A program made the translations under genes and the position numbers. Shown here one piece after another: positions 18,103 to 25,923 of a stretch of DNA of 64,000 nt. Source of the stretch: CAXXOK01 sp035353615 (GTDB taxonomy: Bacteria > Bacillota > Clostridia > Christensenellales > Aristaeellaceae); NCBI GenBank assembly GCA_035353615.1, contig DAOPZY010000004.1, forward strand, positions 1 through 64,000. Reading direction: 5' to 3'. Positions within the stretch are counted from its first letter, which is position 1. Every line of letters begins with the position of its first letter. A model generated the notes under the pieces. The model saw nothing but the letters and a program-made list of their open reading frames with translations. It was not told the origin of the DNA and did not search any database.

Positions 18103-18699
18103 GTGGCAAGCAACGTTCAAACCAACCCCAAGGTCGATCTCTTTCTTTCCAAAACAAAACGTTGGCGCACAGAACTGGACGCCCTGCGGAATCTGCTGCT
18201 GAGCAGCGAGCTTACGGAGGACCTGAAGTGGGGTAAGCCCTGCTATACCCTGAACGGCGCCAATGTGGCGCTCCTGTACGAGTTTAAGGAAAGCGCCGCA
18301 ATCGGGTTTCTCAAGGGCGCGCTTCTGCCGGACCCAGCCGGCATTCTGGTAGCCCCGGGGGAAAACTCGCAGTCCATGCGCATGGTCAAAGTAACCGATC
18401 CGCAGCAAATCGCCACGCTTGCCCCGGTGCTCAAGGATTATCTGGCTCAGGCGATTGCCGTGGAGAAGGCCGGGTTGTCCGTCGAGTTTCAGAAAAGCGC
18501 GCCTGCGGAGATGCCCGCCGAGTTTCAGCAGCGTTTGGAGGACACTCCCGGCCTGAAAGCAGCGTTTGAGGCCCTGACCCCCGGCCGGCAAAGAGCCTAT
18601 CTGCTCCATTTTGGGGCCGCCAAGCAGTCGCAGACGCGCGCGGCCCGGGTGGAAAAGTGCATCCCTGACATTTTAAGCGGCAAAGGGCTGAATGACTGA
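18103..18699 (+). CDS. YdeI/DUF1801-family protein
   Basis: A 198-residue soluble protein. The N-terminal half matches the DUF1801 fold (DLKWGKPCYTLNGANVALLY, FKESAAIGFLKGALL). The C-terminal half has the OmdA/YdeI-like end (FQQRLEDTPGLKAAFEALTP, then RQRAYLLHF and RVEKCIPDIL). Homologues are called YdeI or bacteriocin-protection-like proteins, and their biochemical role is not settled. The GTG start follows GAGGTG. It has its own promoter and no clear operon partner. Confidence 0.75.
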   Translation: MASNVQTNPKVDLFLSKTKRWRTELDALRNLLLSSELTEDLKWGKPCYTLNGANVALLYEFKESAAIGFLKGALLPDPAGILVAPGENSQSMRMVKVTDPQQIATLAPVLKDYLAQAIAVEKAGLSVEFQKSAPAEMPAEFQQRLEDTPGLKAAFEALTPGRQRAYLLHFGAAKQSQTRAARVEKCIPDILSGKGLND

Positions 18700-19060
18700 T
18701 TCCATCCCCCTGATTCGCCGGTTTACATTGCCGGGCAGGCTTCGCCACCGGTTTGGAACCGTCGAAGCAAAACCTTATCCATGTGACATGAAGCCCTGCG
18801 CGGGTCCTAAACCGCTTGCGTCCCCGCAGGGAAAGCCTGGGTTGCCTTTTGGCGGCTATGGTCAAAGGCATTTCTTTCTACGGCACAGGTAGCCGCGTCC
18901 TTTTCAGCCCGGGGTTTACCGTTCTTCCAAAAGAGATTTCGTTCCTCCTTGAACCGCGCCGGGTAACCCGCTGGCCGCGCCTGTCGCGGCAATCTTTTCC
19001 TCCGCGACGGAAAAGCCTGCGCCTTCAAACCTCCCGATCCCAGAACAAGGAAGTACCGCA
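18700..19060. other. Intergenic region with no gene seen
   Basis: 361 nt without a convincing coding frame. It contains short inverted sequences (for example GTCGCGG/CCGCGAC around 18987-19012) but no terminator with a T-run. It must carry the promoter of the kinase gene downstream. I could not pick a clear one. Confidence 0.4.
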
Positions 19061-20818
19061 ATGTTGGAACATCTCCGCAGAAGCGTGCCCACGCTTCGCT
19101 TTACCCTGTTGGTGATCGTGCTGCTGTGCTGGCTGTTGCCAACGGTTACGCTGGGCCTTTACATGGGTTCTCGCGTTTTTGTTTCCATGCAGGATAAAAC
19201 CGAGGCAGCCCTGCGCACCGGCGCAGAATACGCTCAAAGCATGGCTGTGCGCAATGTGGATACCGTTGTTTCGCTCGCGCGCGACGCGGTGTACGATAAC
19301 GAGCTGAACGAAGCCGCGCAGGACTACGAAAGCGGCGCAAGCCCATACGATGATTACTATCTGCTGGTGCGCGGATATCTGGACCGTAAATTCAGCCGGG
19401 AACAAAGCTGCACGTTCGCGCTGTTTTTCCGCGCGGCGGATGTCAGCAAACCCATTTATACTTCTCAGGGCTATTCCACCGCGGTGCTGTTTTTGCAAAA
19501 CGCCCAAAAGCAGGCGCTGACGCTCAGCGAAACGCTGGATACGCACGCGCGTGTGTTTTCCAGCGGTTCCGATACGTACCTGGTGCGAAATCTGCTCAAC
19601 ACGCATATGGAGCGGTATGGTATTTTAGTGATCGGCCTTCGGCTGGATTCCATTCTGGAACCGATTTTGACCAACGCTGCGGCTTGGGGGCCGGCTTGCG
19701 CCATTTCGCTGGACGATACGCACGTGGGCACGTTTATCGGCCCAGAGGATGCGACCGGCCTGCAACAGTACGGCGATATGCTTTGCTATACGCAGACAAC
19801 CGCCGTTGGCGACAGCACCCTGCGCTATCAGGTGCAAGCGGACCGGCATACGGTTTACAGCGAAATGGACGCCTTTCGATGGCTGTTGGTGTGGATGTTC
19901 ATCCTGTTTGTGCCCATCTGCATTTCCATCATGTTTTTTGTCAACCGCAGAATTTCGCGGCCCATCGCCATGCTTTCCGACGCGTCGGACCGCATTCGCA
20001 GCGGCGAGCTGGGCGTTGTGGTGCCCATGCGCGGCAATGACGAGCTTGGGCACCTCGGCGTGGCATTTTCGGAAATGAGTTTGCGCCTGAAAGACCTGAT
20101 TGAAAAATCCTACAAGGAGGAAATCGCGCTTCGGGACGCGCGCATCCAGGCCCTGCAAAGCCGTATCAATCCGCACTTTATCAATAACGCGCTGGAAGCC
20201 ATCAACTGGCAGGCGCGTCTCAACGGCGATGGCAACGTAAGCAAAATGGTGGAAACCCTGAGCGTTTTGCTCAACGCGAGCCTGGATCGCGGGGAGCAAC
20301 GCCTCGTGCCCCTGCGGGAGGAGCTTTCCATCGCGGACGCTTACTTCTATTTTGCCGGTTTGCAGTTTGGCAAAAAGCTTACCGTCTACAAAAATATTGA
20401 CGAATCCCTTTTGGAGGCGCCCCTTCCCCGGCTTGTGGTGCAAACCCTGATCGAAAACGCCGTCGAGCATGGCATCGCCCCTGCGGGCGGCGGTAAAATT
20501 GAATTGAACGTTTTCAGGCGCGAGCGCCAGCTGCGCATCGAGGTGCTCAATAGCGGAAAGCGTTTGGACTCCGAAGAACTTGCCCGAATGTGCGCCATGC
20601 TGGACGACCGGGAGCCGTCGGACGGGCATTTGGGCATCCGCAACGTCAACCAGCGCTTGCAGCTCATCTTCGGTCGGCAGGCAGGGCTTCTTTTTGATGT
20701 GGAGGCGCACGGCGATACCCTCGCCACGCTCTATCTGCCCATCGGCGCAACCGAACAATCGCAGACAACAAATCACAATCCCAGTCAAAACGGCACAGGA
20801 TCGGATCAGCTATACTGA
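19061..20818 (+). CDS. Sensor histidine kinase, YesM family
   Basis: A 585-residue kinase. Membrane helix 1 spans about 12-36, a large extracellular sensor about 37-270, and helix 2 (LLVWMFILFVPICISIMFFV) about 272-293. A HAMP linker follows, then the His_kinase domain with phospho-acceptor His372 in INPHFINNALEAINW. The HATPase has LIENAVEHG and GHLGIRNVNQRL. ATG 19061 follows AAGGAAG. It is followed 17 nt later by a sugar-binding protein and then a YesN-type regulator, all on one strand, so the three form a sensing unit. In related YesM/YesN systems the signal is an extracellular oligosaccharide. Here the neighbouring binding protein may present it. Confidence 0.92.
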   Translation: MLEHLRRSVPTLRFTLLVIVLLCWLLPTVTLGLYMGSRVFVSMQDKTEAALRTGAEYAQSMAVRNVDTVVSLARDAVYDNELNEAAQDYESGASPYDDYYLLVRGYLDRKFSREQSCTFALFFRAADVSKPIYTSQGYSTAVLFLQNAQKQALTLSETLDTHARVFSSGSDTYLVRNLLNTHMERYGILVIGLRLDSILEPILTNAAAWGPACAISLDDTHVGTFIGPEDATGLQQYGDMLCYTQTTAVGDSTLRYQVQADRHTVYSEMDAFRWLLVWMFILFVPICISIMFFVNRRISRPIAMLSDASDRIRSGELGVVVPMRGNDELGHLGVAFSEMSLRLKDLIEKSYKEEIALRDARIQALQSRINPHFINNALEAINWQARLNGDGNVSKMVETLSVLLNASLDRGEQRLVPLREELSIADAYFYFAGLQFGKKLTVYKNIDESLLEAPLPRLVVQTLIENAVEHGIAPAGGGKIELNVFRRERQLRIEVLNSGKRLDSEELARMCAMLDDREPSDGHLGIRNVNQRLQLIFGRQAGLLFDVEAHGDTLATLYLPIGATEQSQTTNHNPSQNGTGSDQLY

Positions 20819-20835
20819 AATGGGAGGAAACCGCC

Positions 20836-22038
20836 GTGAAAAAAGCATTGTCCCTTCTGCTTTGCCTGACGCTTGGCTGTTGCGCCTGCCCGGGCGCGCT
20901 CGCGGAAGGCGTTACCCTGCGCACCGTCAGCTGTTTCGCGGGGTTGGACGCTTCCAGCAGCACCTATACGCGGCTTCTGGCGCAATGGGAGGAGCAGACC
21001 GGCAATACGGTGCAGGATGCCTCCGCCCCGTCGGACGAATCTTGGAAAACCGGCGTGTTGTTGGATTTTGCCGCCGGTAACGAGCCGGACGTGCTTTTCT
21101 TTTTCGCGCGCACGGCGGACAGCGCCTACCTGCTGAACCGCGTGGTGCCCATCGCGGAAATCAACGCAGCCTATCCGGAGCTGAACATACCCGAAAATGA
21201 AGCCTGTACTGAAACGGACGGTAAAATTTACGCCGTTCCGGTGCGTTCCTTCTGGGAAGGGCTTTTCTGCAATACCGACCTGTTTGCCAAGTACGGTCTG
21301 CCCCTTCCCACAACGTGGGCGCTTCTGGAAAACGCGATCCGCGTATTCAAGCGCAACGACATTGTGCCCATATCCGCCAGCCTGAGCGATGTGCCGCATT
21401 ATGTGGCGGAGTTTACCATCCTTGCCAGCGGAACCATCAAGGACTATCTTGCCAGACCCGGCCGTGACGAAGCCGTGCCCCAAAGCTGGGTGGACGGTAT
21501 GGCGCTGATTCGGGAGCTATACAAGCTTGGCGCCTTTCCTGAAAACGTGAACACGACCAGTGAAAGCTACACCAGCCAGCTTTTCAGGGAAAAACGTTCC
21601 GCCATGCAGTTGGACGGCAGTTGGTTTGCCAATAGCCTTCCAGCCTCAAACATGGATACCACGGTGGTGATCCCGTTCCCCTCCCGCAATGGGGACGAAA
21701 GCGCGCTCATCGGCGGCGTGTCCATGGGGTTTTACCTTACGCGCCGCGCGTGGGAGGACGCCTCCAAGCGTGACGCGGCCGTGCAGCTGCTGGCGTACCT
21801 CTCCACCGGCGACAACGCGCGCACTTTAGGCGGCTACCAGTTTTCCGGCGAGCTGCTGAAAAGCTCCTATACCCTCACCGAAAACGCACTGTACGGCCCC
21901 ATTCAGGATCAGATGTCGCAGGAAGCGCGCAACGAATGGTTCCGGCTCATCCCTTCCGTCGCCAACGGCTCCGTAAGCCCAGCGGACGTATGGACGCGCG
22001 TTATGGAACTGAATCCCTTTAGCATCGGCAACCGATAG
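20836..22038 (+). CDS. Sugar-binding protein between kinase and regulator
   Basis: A 400-residue family-1 solute-binding protein with signal peptide KKALSLLLCLTLGCCACPG, most likely cleaved after ALA. The cysteines do not make a standard lipobox. Motifs include LLAQWEEQTGNTVQDAS, DFAAGNEPDVLFFFA and YAVPVRSFWEGLFCNTD. The GTG start follows GGGAGG. No permease gene is next to it. It sits between a YesM kinase and a YesN regulator, so it may act as a periplasm-side co-sensor rather than only in transport. It could also feed the permeases at 10.5-12.4 kb, which already have their own binding protein. Confidence 0.88.
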   Translation: MKKALSLLLCLTLGCCACPGALAEGVTLRTVSCFAGLDASSSTYTRLLAQWEEQTGNTVQDASAPSDESWKTGVLLDFAAGNEPDVLFFFARTADSAYLLNRVVPIAEINAAYPELNIPENEACTETDGKIYAVPVRSFWEGLFCNTDLFAKYGLPLPTTWALLENAIRVFKRNDIVPISASLSDVPHYVAEFTILASGTIKDYLARPGRDEAVPQSWVDGMALIRELYKLGAFPENVNTTSESYTSQLFREKRSAMQLDGSWFANSLPASNMDTTVVIPFPSRNGDESALIGGVSMGFYLTRRAWEDASKRDAAVQLLAYLSTGDNARTLGGYQFSGELLKSSYTLTENALYGPIQDQMSQEARNEWFRLIPSVANGSVSPADVWTRVMELNPFSIGNR

Positions 22039-22047
22039 GAGGCAAAC

Positions 22048-22788
22048 ATGTACGACGTTGTGCTGGTCGATGATGAACAGATCATCCTGCAGGGCCTCGC
22101 TCAGGTATTTCCTTGGGCGCAGTACCGCTGCCGCGTGGTCGATACGGCGGGGGACGGGCGCGAGGGTTTGTCCATCATTCATCAGAAACGGCCGCAGATT
22201 TTGCTGACGGACATCCGCATGCCCAATCTGGATGGATTAAGCATGGTTGCGGCGCTTAAAAGCGAGTTCCCCGCGCTGCAAATCACCGTGCTAACAGCCT
22301 TCCGGGATTTTGATTACGCGCAGCGGGCCATTCAGTTGGGCGTTTGCCGTTATCTGCTGAAACCAAGCCGCATGGAGGAACTGCACGAAGCTGTCGCCGC
22401 CATGACCGCCGCGCTGGACGCTTTGACCCCAGCCGAGGGAAACGCCGACGCGGAGGATCCGCAGGCTGGCAGCTTTGTAGCGCGCGCCGCGATCCACTAC
22501 ATTGAGGAGCACTACGCGGAGCACCTGTGCCTGAGCGACGTGGCCGATCAGGTTTACGTGAGCCAATGGCATCTTTCCAAGCTGATTAACCATTATGCCC
22601 AGATGAGCTTTTTTGATCTGCTCAACAAATGCCGCATTCAGCGCGCTCAGGAATTGCTGGCCGACCCCATGTTCCGGGTCAATGAAATCGCCTATGCGGT
22701 TGGCTATGCCGATGTGGCGCATTTCAGCCGAATTTTTAAGAAGGTCACGGCCAAAACGCCCATGGAATACCGCCAGAGCTTGCGCTGA
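22048..22788 (+). CDS. AraC-type response regulator, YesN family
   Basis: A 246-residue regulator. The receiver domain (1-120) has phospho-acceptor Asp55 in LLTDIRMPNLDG. A short linker leads to a C-terminal AraC DNA-binding domain with two helix-turn-helices (about 150-246), with LSDVADQVYVSQWHLSKLI and VNEIAYAVGYADVAHFSRIF. It is compact for YesN, lacking the usual middle domain. AGGAGG lies 5 nt before ATG 22048. It probably controls the sugar genes near it, such as the 10.5-17.9 kb operon. Confidence 0.92.
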   Translation: MYDVVLVDDEQIILQGLAQVFPWAQYRCRVVDTAGDGREGLSIIHQKRPQILLTDIRMPNLDGLSMVAALKSEFPALQITVLTAFRDFDYAQRAIQLGVCRYLLKPSRMEELHEAVAAMTAALDALTPAEGNADAEDPQAGSFVARAAIHYIEEHYAEHLCLSDVADQVYVSQWHLSKLINHYAQMSFFDLLNKCRIQRAQELLADPMFRVNEIAYAVGYADVAHFSRIFKKVTAKTPMEYRQSLR

Positions 22789-22999
22789 TCGGGTTATGAG
22801 TTACAAATTCGGAAGGTTGTTTCTGTGTCCCGCTTCCCCGGGCGGGGCGCAGGAATATTTTGCGTGATTTTTAGCATCCTCCCAAGGCAAGTTATCAAAG
22901 TCAGGGTTTTGTGGCGTGCCTTTGCCGCTTTAATACGCAAAGCTAAAGCCGGAACAGCGATCCTCGTTCCGGGGCGCGGGATGTGCAGTAAAACGCAAG

Positions 23000-23037
23000 C
23001 CGCCGTACTGAGTCTGATGGCTCGGTACGGCGGTTTT
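23000..23037. terminator. Terminator between convergent regulator and shikimate kinase genes
   Basis: CCGCCGTAC (23000-23008) pairs with GTACGGCGG (23025-23033), followed by TTTT on the plus strand; AAAA precedes the stem 9 bases upstream. It sits 212 nt after the response regulator stop and 79 nt beyond the aroK stop. The rest of the 22789-23115 gap holds no gene that I can see. Confidence 0.75.
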
Positions 23038-23115
23038 CTACATACGAATATTCGGCTCCAAAGCTTCGGTTCGCTGTGGCGCAAAGCTCCGCGGCGATTC
23101 AGCGAGCATAGCAAA

Positions 23116-23634
23116 TCAGGGTTGCGGCGTGTGAAACCCAAACGTTGCCAATTGATCGGTCAGCTGTTGCACAACATGACCAACCCCTCCGGCGGTTTGA
23201 ACACGGAGATCGGCGTATTTTTCGTATAGCGGCCTTCTCAGGCTGTTAATTTCTTTCAGGGAGGTCCCCGGTTCTGCGGCAATCCCCCGGTCTGCGTTTC
23301 TCCGGATTCTTTTTTCCAATTCAGGCAGTTCCGTATCCAGCCACACGATAACCGCGTCTTTCCTCAGGTTTCCCATGGCGGCCTCGCTGAACACCATGCT
23401 GCCGCCCGTGGCAATCACGCAACGGTTGCAAATCAGCTGTTCCCCGATGTTGCCTTCCAGCTGCAAAAAACTTTCCACGCCAAGCTCCCGAAGCAATTGA
23501 GGCAAGGATTTACCGGTTTTTTCCACAATCAACCGGTCGGTATCGATCAGCTGCATGTGCAGGTTTTTAGCCAGTTTAGCGCCGACCGTGCTTTTGCCGC
23601 AGCCCGGCATGCCGATTAAAACAATGTTTTGCAA
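23116..23634 (-). CDS. aroK: Shikimate kinase
   Basis: A 172-residue P-loop kinase that phosphorylates shikimate at the 3-hydroxyl in aromatic amino-acid synthesis. Walker A is GMPGCGKST, the shikimate-binding Asp is in IDTDRLIVEK, ATGGSMV is the glycine-rich loop, and the lid and adenine regions (RRNADRG, RRPLYEKYADL) are in order. The TTG start at 23634 is preceded by a modest GGGA box. It is a stand-alone gene behind a good promoter. The C-terminus QQLTDQLATFGFHTPQP is a little longer than average. Confidence 0.9.
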   Translation of the reverse strand: MQNIVLIGMPGCGKSTVGAKLAKNLHMQLIDTDRLIVEKTGKSLPQLLRELGVESFLQLEGNIGEQLICNRCVIATGGSMVFSEAAMGNLRKDAVIVWLDTELPELEKRIRRNADRGIAAEPGTSLKEINSLRRPLYEKYADLRVQTAGGVGHVVQQLTDQLATFGFHTPQP

Positions 23635-23708
23635 GCCGATCCCTACCTATCCGCGTTTCATTTGGGTTAGCGCGTTAAACCGCTTCGCGGCAGGCGTAAC
23701 CCTCGCCT

Positions 23709-23737
23709 ATTGTACCATTGATTGAGGTTTGTCTCAA
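23709..23737 (-). promoter_or_regulatory. Promoter of aroK
   Basis: On the minus strand TTGAGA (23732-23737), 17-nt spacer, TACAAT (23709-23714). Transcription would give a leader of roughly 65-70 nt. Confidence 0.7.
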
Positions 23738-23909
23738 CGCTCAGGGCCGATTTGGCGAGGTTTCGGTCTAAACGTCCATGCAATGCGTACAAAGTCGAAG
23801 ACGCATGGGTTTCAAACGATACGCTAGTTTCTGGATCGGTCCGCAGAAAACCGAAAAGGATCATTCCGGTATTGGTTTGCGGCGATGCGGCTGTATCGCC
23901 AGTTTGTTA

Positions 23910-23961
23910 TTGACATATGCCATATTCAGTGTTATGCTCCTATTGTAAATGGCATATGTCA
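23910..23961 (+). promoter_or_regulatory. Promoter enclosed in a 13-bp perfect inverted repeat
   Basis: TTGACA (23910-23915), 17-nt spacer, TATGCT (23933-23938) form a good promoter. The arm TGACATATGCCAT (23911-23923) overlaps the -35 box. Its exact inverse ATGGCATATGTCA (23949-23961) lies just after the expected transcription start and 21 nt before the ATG of the His/Cys-rich gene. Two bound regulator dimers would close this promoter, so it is a likely operator pair. Confidence 0.7.
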
Positions 23962-23982
23962 TTAACTAAAGGAGGGAATCCT

Positions 23983-24240
23983 ATGCACGATCTGGAAGGG
24001 CATGCAACGCACGGTTGCGGCGGCCACGGCATGGGCGGTGGGCAGTGCGGCGAGCACGCGCGCAACGGCCATTGCGAGGGGCATGGCGAAGGCCATGAGT
24101 GCCACCATGGCGAAGGGCACGGCGCGGGTCCGGGGCTTTGCCGGATGCCGCCTGCGGATAGCCGCGAGGCGTTGCTGGCGCAAAAAGCAAGACTGGAAGA
24201 AAAACTTGCCGAAGTTGAAAAGCGACTGCAAGCGCTGTAA
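23983..24240 (+). CDS. Small His/Cys/Gly-rich, probably metal-binding protein
   Basis: An 85-residue protein. Residues 1-50 are packed with His, Cys, Gly and Glu (GHATHGCGGHGMGG, HCEGHGEGHECHHGEGHG). The end is a charged coiled coil (EALLAQKARLEEKLAEVEKR). AAAGGAGG lies 7 nt before ATG 23983. The composition suggests binding of a soft or transition metal. The design resembles small proteins (DUF5320-like) found beside NifB/NifX-type and DUF134 proteins. It is followed by a terminator-like hairpin and then a DUF134 gene. The metal is unknown. Confidence 0.75.
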   Translation: MHDLEGHATHGCGGHGMGGGQCGEHARNGHCEGHGEGHECHHGEGHGAGPGLCRMPPADSREALLAQKARLEEKLAEVEKRLQAL

Positions 24241-24250
24241 CGCTTTGCAT

Positions 24251-24281
24251 GCGAGGCCGAAGAACGCTTCGGCCTCGCTTT
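24251..24281 (+). terminator. Hairpin terminator or attenuator between the His/Cys-rich and DUF134 genes
   Basis: GCGAGGCCGAA (24251-24261) pairs perfectly with TTCGGCCTCGC (24268-24278), then TTT. The short T-run suggests partial termination. Confidence 0.7.
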
Positions 24282-24300
24282 CAGAAAGGAATAGATCCAT

Positions 24301-24696
24301 ATGCCACGTCCCAGAAAATGTCGCATGGTCTGCTGCCTGCCCCGGTATCGCGAATTTCTGCCCACGGCAAATAAATCTGCGGATCAGCCCCCCGTATACC
24401 TTACCGTGGACGAATACGAGGCCGTTCGCCTGATCGACTATGAAAACCTGTCGCAGGAAGAATGCGCCGCATCCATGGAAATTGCCCGCACCACCGCGCA
24501 GCAGATTTACAGCATCGCCCGTCACAAGATCGCGCACGCCTTGGTGGAAGGGGTCGCGCTGAGAATCGAAGGCGGCGATTATCGGCTTTACCACGACGAG
24601 AACGCTCGGCGCGGTTGCGGCTCCGGTTGCGGTCGCCGCCCTTGCCGACGGTGCGAGAACGCGGACGTTGACAAAGACGCCGTTGAAACGCTGTAA
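24301..24696 (+). CDS. DUF134 (UPF0251) family DNA-binding protein
   Basis: A 131-residue protein starting MPRPRKCRMVCCLPRYREF, the standard DUF134 opening. A sigma-like helix-turn-helix follows (LTVDEYEAVRLIDYENLSQE, ASMEIARTTAQQIYSIARHK). The tail is Cys/Arg-rich (RRGCGSGCGRRPCRRC) and may bind a metal. AGAAAGGA precedes the ATG. Members usually neighbour NifB/NifX-type proteins and are thought to be regulators. Here it is a candidate to bind the inverted repeat at 23911-23961 and control the His/Cys-rich gene. Confidence 0.85.
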   Translation: MPRPRKCRMVCCLPRYREFLPTANKSADQPPVYLTVDEYEAVRLIDYENLSQEECAASMEIARTTAQQIYSIARHKIAHALVEGVALRIEGGDYRLYHDENARRGCGSGCGRRPCRRCENADVDKDAVETL

Positions 24697-24996
24697 CACA
24701 ACGTGCGAGCGTTTTCCCGCCAATCCGCAGTCTGTGCCCCAAGCTTCTTTTGTATAGAGTCGATTCTTCGCATTCTTTGCAATCATTGCATACATCGCTG
24801 TTACGTTCTTTTCATGCAGCAGCCGGGCACACGCATAGTCTCCCTTCAATGTAAGCGTCTGAATCGTGACGGAGTTTTTTTGCTGTATACCCCGGTATGC
24901 AGGAATCCGCATTTCCGGGGCCGAATTTTGTTGACATCCGCCTGAATGGATAACCGGGCTTTGACCCTTTCGACCCATATGCAAGGGGGTTTATGT
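24697..24996. other. Intergenic region upstream of phosphoglycerate mutase
   Basis: 300 nt without a clear gene. A TTGACA occurs at 24931-24936 but no convincing -10 lies at the right distance (GATAAC at 24949 is too close). No riboswitch was recognised. Confidence 0.35.
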
Positions 24997-25743
24997 GTGA
25001 AACTGGTTCTGTTGCGGCATGGGGAAAGCGAATGGAATCTGGAAAACCGCTTCACCGGGTGGACGGATGTTGATCTATCCGATACCGGCCGCGCCGAAGC
25101 CGCACAAGCTGGTCGGCTGATGAGTGCGGAAGGGTTAGATTTTGACCTGTGTTATACGTCGCTGCTCAAACGAGCCATCCATACCCTCAACCTTGCATTG
25201 GAGGCGATGGATCGGGAATGGCTGCCGGTGGAAAAGAGCTGGAAGCTGAACGAGCGCCACTACGGCGCGTTGCAGGGGTTGAACAAGGCGGAAACCTCCG
25301 ATCAGTACGGCGAAGAACAGGTGCATATCTGGCGACGCTCCTTTGACGTGCCTCCTCCGGTTTTAACGGCGGACGATCCGCGGAACCCCGCCCTTCAAAC
25401 CATGTACCGCGATGTGCCCGCCAGCGAGCTTCCGCTTACGGAAAGCCTGAAGGATACCATTCGGCGCGTTACCCCCTATTACGAAACGGTGATCCATCCG
25501 CAAATGAGCGCGGGGAAACGCGTGCTGATTGCCGCGCACGGCAACTCGCTGCGCGCGCTGATGATGTATTTGGAGCAGTTGACCCCGGAGCAGATTATGC
25601 AGGTGAACCTGCCAACGGGCGTGCCGTTGGTTTATGAGCTGAACGAAAGCGGCGCCATGTTGCATAAGCACTACCTGGGCGACGCGCAGGCGGTTGCGCA
25701 AAAAATGCAAAAGGTGTCCGACCAAGGCAAAGCCAAGCGCTGA
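24997..25743 (+). CDS. gpmA: 2,3-bisphosphoglycerate-dependent phosphoglycerate mutase
   Basis: A 248-residue glycolytic enzyme interconverting 3- and 2-phosphoglycerate. The phosphohistidine His8 is in LRHGESEWN. Further marks are FTGWTDVDLSDTG, SLLKRAIHTL, ERHYGALQGLNKAE and the second His in AAHGNSLRA. The length is the family norm if GTG 24997 is the start, with AGGGGGT upstream; in-frame ATG codons further upstream add unconserved sequence. It is monocistronic, ending in a bidirectional terminator. Confidence 0.93.
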   Translation: MKLVLLRHGESEWNLENRFTGWTDVDLSDTGRAEAAQAGRLMSAEGLDFDLCYTSLLKRAIHTLNLALEAMDREWLPVEKSWKLNERHYGALQGLNKAETSDQYGEEQVHIWRRSFDVPPPVLTADDPRNPALQTMYRDVPASELPLTESLKDTIRRVTPYYETVIHPQMSAGKRVLIAAHGNSLRALMMYLEQLTPEQIMQVNLPTGVPLVYELNESGAMLHKHYLGDAQAVAQKMQKVSDQGKAKR

Positions 25744-25810
25744 CCGGCGCGCCTATATCGCGTTGCTTACCGAATCAACCGGCACCGCATTGTTGAGTAA
25801 AAATCAATAG

Positions 25811-25854
25811 CGGCAGTCTCCACGCTCTGTGCGAAAAGACTGCCGTGATTTTTT
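25811..25854. terminator. Bidirectional terminator between gpmA and the minus-strand operon
   Basis: CGGCAGTCT (25811-25819) pairs with AGACTGCCG (25837-25845). TTTTTT follows at 25849-25854 on the plus strand, and AAAAA precedes the stem (T-run on the minus strand). Confidence 0.8.
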
Positions 25855-25923
25855 GCATAAACGGCTATTTTCACTGAAGGCCGCATCGCATCCCGGGTAA
25901 TCCGTTTCTTTCGCCTGTCAAAA

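Noticed and set aside
23667..23913. Small open frames on both strands between aroK and the His/Cys-rich gene
   Set aside because: They overlap each other and the aroK promoter, with no ribosome binding site or recognisable sequence.
24931..24954. TTGACA upstream of gpmA as a promoter
   Set aside because: The only -10-like sequence is 12 nt away, too close for a standard promoter.
23962..24984. 340-codon minus-strand open frame across the His/Cys-rich and DUF134 genes
   Set aside because: Both plus-strand genes have good ribosome binding sites and DUF134 motifs; the minus frame shows none.
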